Assembly (NCBI GenBank): GCA_003223325.1
Contig: QHYS01000010.1
Coordinates: forward strand, 22,112 to 86,111
Length of the DNA stretch: 64,000 nt
Direction: 5' to 3'
Origin: Acidobacteriota bacterium
Lineage (GTDB): Bacteria > Acidobacteriota > Terriglobia > Acidiferrales > UBA7541
Below are positions 61,860-64,000 of the stretch, piece by piece (position 1 is the stretch's first letter; each line of letters starts with the position of its first letter). The notes under the pieces are model-generated. The model saw only the letters and a list, made by a program, of their open reading frames with translations. It had not been told where the DNA came from and made no database searches. Position numbers and translations under genes: made by a program.

Positions 61860-62417
61860 ATGTTGAATTCTCGGGTCCGTCGCAAGTTGTGGCTTGCAGG
61901 CGTAGCTGCAGGCCTCATGACTCTGACAAGTTGCTCGAACCAGGCCACGAAACAGGGCGAAGCCACCACCGCACCCAAAAAAGTTGCGCCCCCGACGGAG
62001 GCGAAGCAGGCCGAGACAGCAAAGTCGGTCACCGAGTCACGTAAGGTGACCCCAGCAACCATGCTCGTCACCGTGCCGAAAGGTACCTCCCTCAGTGCGA
62101 CGATCGGTCAAACGCTCGCCAGCAAGAAAAACCATGCGGGTGATTCCTTTGCCGCGAGCCTCTCCACACCCGTCAAGGTGGGAGGAAAGATCGTGATTCC
62201 CAAGGGCGCTCACGTAACCGGCCGCGTCCTTGCTGCCAAGAAGAAGGGGCCAGCGGAATTGAGCGTGGCTCTTGCCTCGGTCGAAATCCGGGGGAAATCA
62301 TACGCGCTGAAAACCAACTCGATTAGTCCTTCAGGCAAAAAGGACATCACGTTCCCTGCAGCGGCTCGCCTGAAATTCAAGCTCGTCAATTCTGTCAGGA
62401 TACCTGTTAGGGGATGA
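61860..62417 (+). CDS. Lipoprotein, hypothetical
   Basis: 185 residues starting at ATG 61860 with GGGAGG six bases upstream; the longer frame to 61656 is not coding-like. Lipoprotein signal ends in LTSCSN (Cys at about 24). A Lys/Thr/Glu-rich linker is followed by a compact beta domain: VTVPKGTSLSATIGQTLASK, GDSFAASLSTPVKVGGKIVI, PKGAHVTGRVLAAKKKGPAE, LSVALASVEIRGKSYALKTN. This resembles periplasmic domains with the K-G-x-x-V/I-P-x-G pattern seen in TrbI/DotG-like and related lipoproteins in Acidobacteria; function unknown. Confidence 0.72.
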   Translation: MLNSRVRRKLWLAGVAAGLMTLTSCSNQATKQGEATTAPKKVAPPTEAKQAETAKSVTESRKVTPATMLVTVPKGTSLSATIGQTLASKKNHAGDSFAASLSTPVKVGGKIVIPKGAHVTGRVLAAKKKGPAELSVALASVEIRGKSYALKTNSISPSGKKDITFPAAARLKFKLVNSVRIPVRG

Positions 62418-62751
62418 ACCTGTAGCTACTGACTCTCTTCGTCTCTCGCCAGGTTGATATCGTCTGGCTGGTCCTGTACGGACGGGGCGTCGTGTTCCGC
62501 TTAGCGGGAATCTATATCACGCCGGGAATCTTCACTGCGGCTGCCATCGTCCTCGTAGATGTCCTGATTTCCTTGATGTTGTCGTAGCAAAGATGTGCCT
62601 AAGCAGCCGCTGGCCGTGCGTTACGCAGCTTGCGCCAGGCTCACCTGACAGCCATGACAACGCCTCCGTAAGACTGCTGCGGCTACCTCCGAACCTATTT
62701 ATATGTCTGGCTCGATTCGTCGCCAATTCGGCAACACACAATCAGTCCGAA
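62418..62751. other. Intergenic with a short hydrophobic open frame
   Basis: A plus-strand stretch near 62456-62587 reads DIVWLVLYGRGVVFRLAGIY and TAAAIVLVDVLISLMLS to a stop, with no start. Could be the end of a lost membrane protein; nothing else seen. Confidence 0.3.
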
Positions 62752-63249
62752 TCAGTTGGGCCGAACGCCGCCACACGGCATGCCTAAAACCGAGTCAGAG
62801 ATCAGTACTCGTGTAAGCTCAATGAATTTGGCAACGCCCCGGCGCATCGTCTTCTGGCACTCGACGACTAAAGCGTCGAAACGCTCCGGACGCTCAAATT
62901 GGTCCGCGTACTTAGCACGGTACTGCTGCATGTACGTTTCGACAAGGTTGTCGGCCTCAAGGTAGAGAAGCGCCACGGCAACCTCATCCAGCGGATTGAT
63001 CTGCTGTTCGAGGACAGGCTTGTTTTGATCTGCCTTGATTTCTTCGCTGATGCGGAGAATCAGATCAAAATCACTCACGCGATTAAACCCGCGCCTTTTG
63101 GCTTCTGCCATAATTTCTTCGTCCGTGAAGTATTCAATCTGCTTCGTATAGCAAACTACTGTGGGACGGTCGCGGCAATCCGGTGAGTTCGGCAATCTGA
63201 GAGGCAGAGAATTCCTGGAAGCGATGTCAGGGAATCCCCGTAGCCGCAT
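62752..63249 (-). CDS. Hypothetical protein
   Basis: 166 residues if started at ATG 63249, which has AGAGGGG at five bases; ATG 63111 is a shorter alternative and 63324 a longer one. Soluble and mainly helical: DEEIMAEAKRRGFNRVSDFD, LILRISEEIKADQNKPVLEQ, PLDEVAVALLYLEADNLVET, QKTMRRGVAKFIELTRVLIS. No known family recognised and no operon partner. Coding character of the part after the ATG at 63111 is good. Confidence 0.5.
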   Translation of the reverse strand: MRLRGFPDIASRNSLPLRLPNSPDCRDRPTVVCYTKQIEYFTDEEIMAEAKRRGFNRVSDFDLILRISEEIKADQNKPVLEQQINPLDEVAVALLYLEADNLVETYMQQYRAKYADQFERPERFDALVVECQKTMRRGVAKFIELTRVLISDSVLGMPCGGVRPN

Positions 63250-63360
63250 CTGTCCCCTCTTAGCGTGGCTAGGCTGGGAATGCGGCCTGTGGGTCTTATA
63301 GCCGTTTTCATGAGTGGCCGCCAAGTCAGGGCGGAGTCATGCAGTCAAGTCCAGGGGCAT

Positions 63361-63423
63361 GATATTTGAAAATATCCCAGAAAAGGCAAACCCGAGGTCG
63401 GAGCTAACTCCGTGATCCCCGGG
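63361..63423. repeat. Two hairpins in tandem
   Basis: GATATTT-GA-AAATATC (63361-63376) is a perfect 7-bp stem. CCCGAGG...CCCCGGG (63391-63397/63417-63423) encloses CGGAG-CTAA-CTCCG (63399-63412). On the minus strand the second is followed by a T-rich run, so it may end transcription of the recombinase relic. Confidence 0.45.
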
Positions 63424-63470
63424 CTTCGGTTCTCAGAAAATTTGACAGAATGCGGCAGATTGACAAATTT

Positions 63471-63770
63471 CTACGAGCGGGCGAATGCGGCGGAAGCGGC
63501 TTGGTTAACCTGTTCTGAACTGACCCCAGCGTAAAACAGAGTGGACCGGAAACCCTTGTGCCCGGCGTAGTCTCGAACCATCAGGAGCGGTACGCCACGT
63601 TGAACAAGATGGGAGATACCCGAATGTTTGAGGATATGGGTTCGAGCCTGGGATGCCAGGGGCTACGGCTGCGTCGTGGACGATGTTATAGACCTGCTGG
63701 CGGGTTAGATGACTCTTCTGCCCAAGGAATAGCAAATCGGACGCCGCATTACGGGGTGTAACTGCTCCCG
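63471..63770 (-). pseudogene. Tyrosine recombinase (integrase) C-terminal remnant, frameshifted
   Basis: The upstream piece reads SHLTRQQVYNIVHDAAVAPG, then the frame changes near 63655 to ARTHILKHSGISHLVQRGVP, LLMVRDYAGHKGFRSTLFYA and a stop at 63471. It retains the H-x-L-x-H-S segment, the G-H second-histidine turn and the Tyr of LFYAG, which is the nucleophile. N-terminal part and the first catalytic Arg are lost. Directly joined to an IS1380 fragment at about 63770, so the ends have been shuffled. Confidence 0.65.
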
Positions 63771-64000
63771 GAGATGAGCAAGGGCGTTCAGGAAGAATCG
63801 CCGTAAGGTCTGTGGATCGGGAAAGCTCGGCAAGCCGGTCGGTACTGAAAAGTTCCGTTCGAACGCAAGAGTGATGCGGTCTCAATGCGATCCAATCCCA
63901 AGACGATGGGATAGATCAAAGCCAAGAGCATTTGCGAAACGCTGTATTCCCGGTTGCGCCTAGGAACGAATCTGCAGCCCGTCAAAGCCTGGCACGACAG
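63771..64000 (-). mobile_element. IS1380-type transposase fragment, runs off the right edge
   Basis: The minus strand entering the window reads FVPRRNREYSVSQMLLALIY, PIVLGLDRIETASLLRSNGT and FQY, the N-terminal part of IS1380-family DDE transposases. After FQY the frame changes (RPACRAFPIHRP against the expected LPSFPDPQTLRRF in another frame). It stops being recognisable near 63771, where the recombinase relic begins. The 5' part lies outside the window; no terminal inverted repeat seen. Confidence 0.6.

Overview
The window looks like a chromosomal segment of a soil-type Acidobacteriota, probably Terriglobia/Koribacter-like. This is an inference from gene content: remnants of the large acidobacterial Ser/Thr kinase family, a CusABC-type pump with a cysteine-rich leader protein, an exosortase-type (XrtA-like) exopolysaccharide module, a GH15 glucoamylase and a Tat-exported molybdenum hydroxylase. 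There are no rRNA or tRNA genes and no CRISPR array. Coding density is moderate, with many decayed genes between the intact operons.

1-12 kb is a surface-polysaccharide locus. It holds a Wzm/Wzt ABC exporter followed by galE and a GT2 gene on the minus strand, a second GT2, a secreted beta-helix lipoprotein, a plus-strand hexapeptide acetyltransferase/GT2 pair, and two overlapping GT4 glycosyltransferases running off the left edge. 12.7-19.2 kb is a heavy-metal (Cu/Ag-type) efflux operon: Cys-rich protein, TolC-like, adaptor with a C-terminal YtkA-like domain, and CusA-like RND pump. 19.8-24.3 kb is a cytochrome c / molybdopterin oxidoreductase operon resembling PaoABC, with the Fe-S and Mo subunits fused and the C-terminus of the FAD subunit disturbed by a frameshift.

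25.3-32.1 kb is an exopolysaccharide assembly operon: a degenerate sigma-54 activator-like AAA+ protein behind a sigma-54-type promoter, chain-length determinant, CpsD/CapB kinase, Wza-like export protein, outer-membrane barrel and ExeA-like ATPase. It is followed by a convergent NHL-repeat protein. 33-36.6 kb is a low-density stretch with a DUF1059 protein, a PilZ protein, a group II intron domain V remnant and broken genes. 37-41 kb pairs a GH15 glucoamylase with a radical SAM/SPASM-like protein that carries a frameshift. 41.8-48.4 kb has an HAE1-type RND pump, then an outer-membrane protein, metal-binding lipoprotein-like SBP and permease of a Zn/Mn ABC importer without its ATPase.

49-64 kb contains an AbgB-like amidohydrolase, an NHL protein, a Phd/VapC toxin-antitoxin pair, a type III polyketide synthase with an ICMT-like methyltransferase, a membrane-segment/7Fe ferredoxin, UbiX followed by a stub of ubiA, a secreted metallo-beta-lactamase-fold hydrolase, a multi-pass membrane protein and a lipoprotein. 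At the right edge are decayed tyrosine recombinase and IS1380 transposase fragments.
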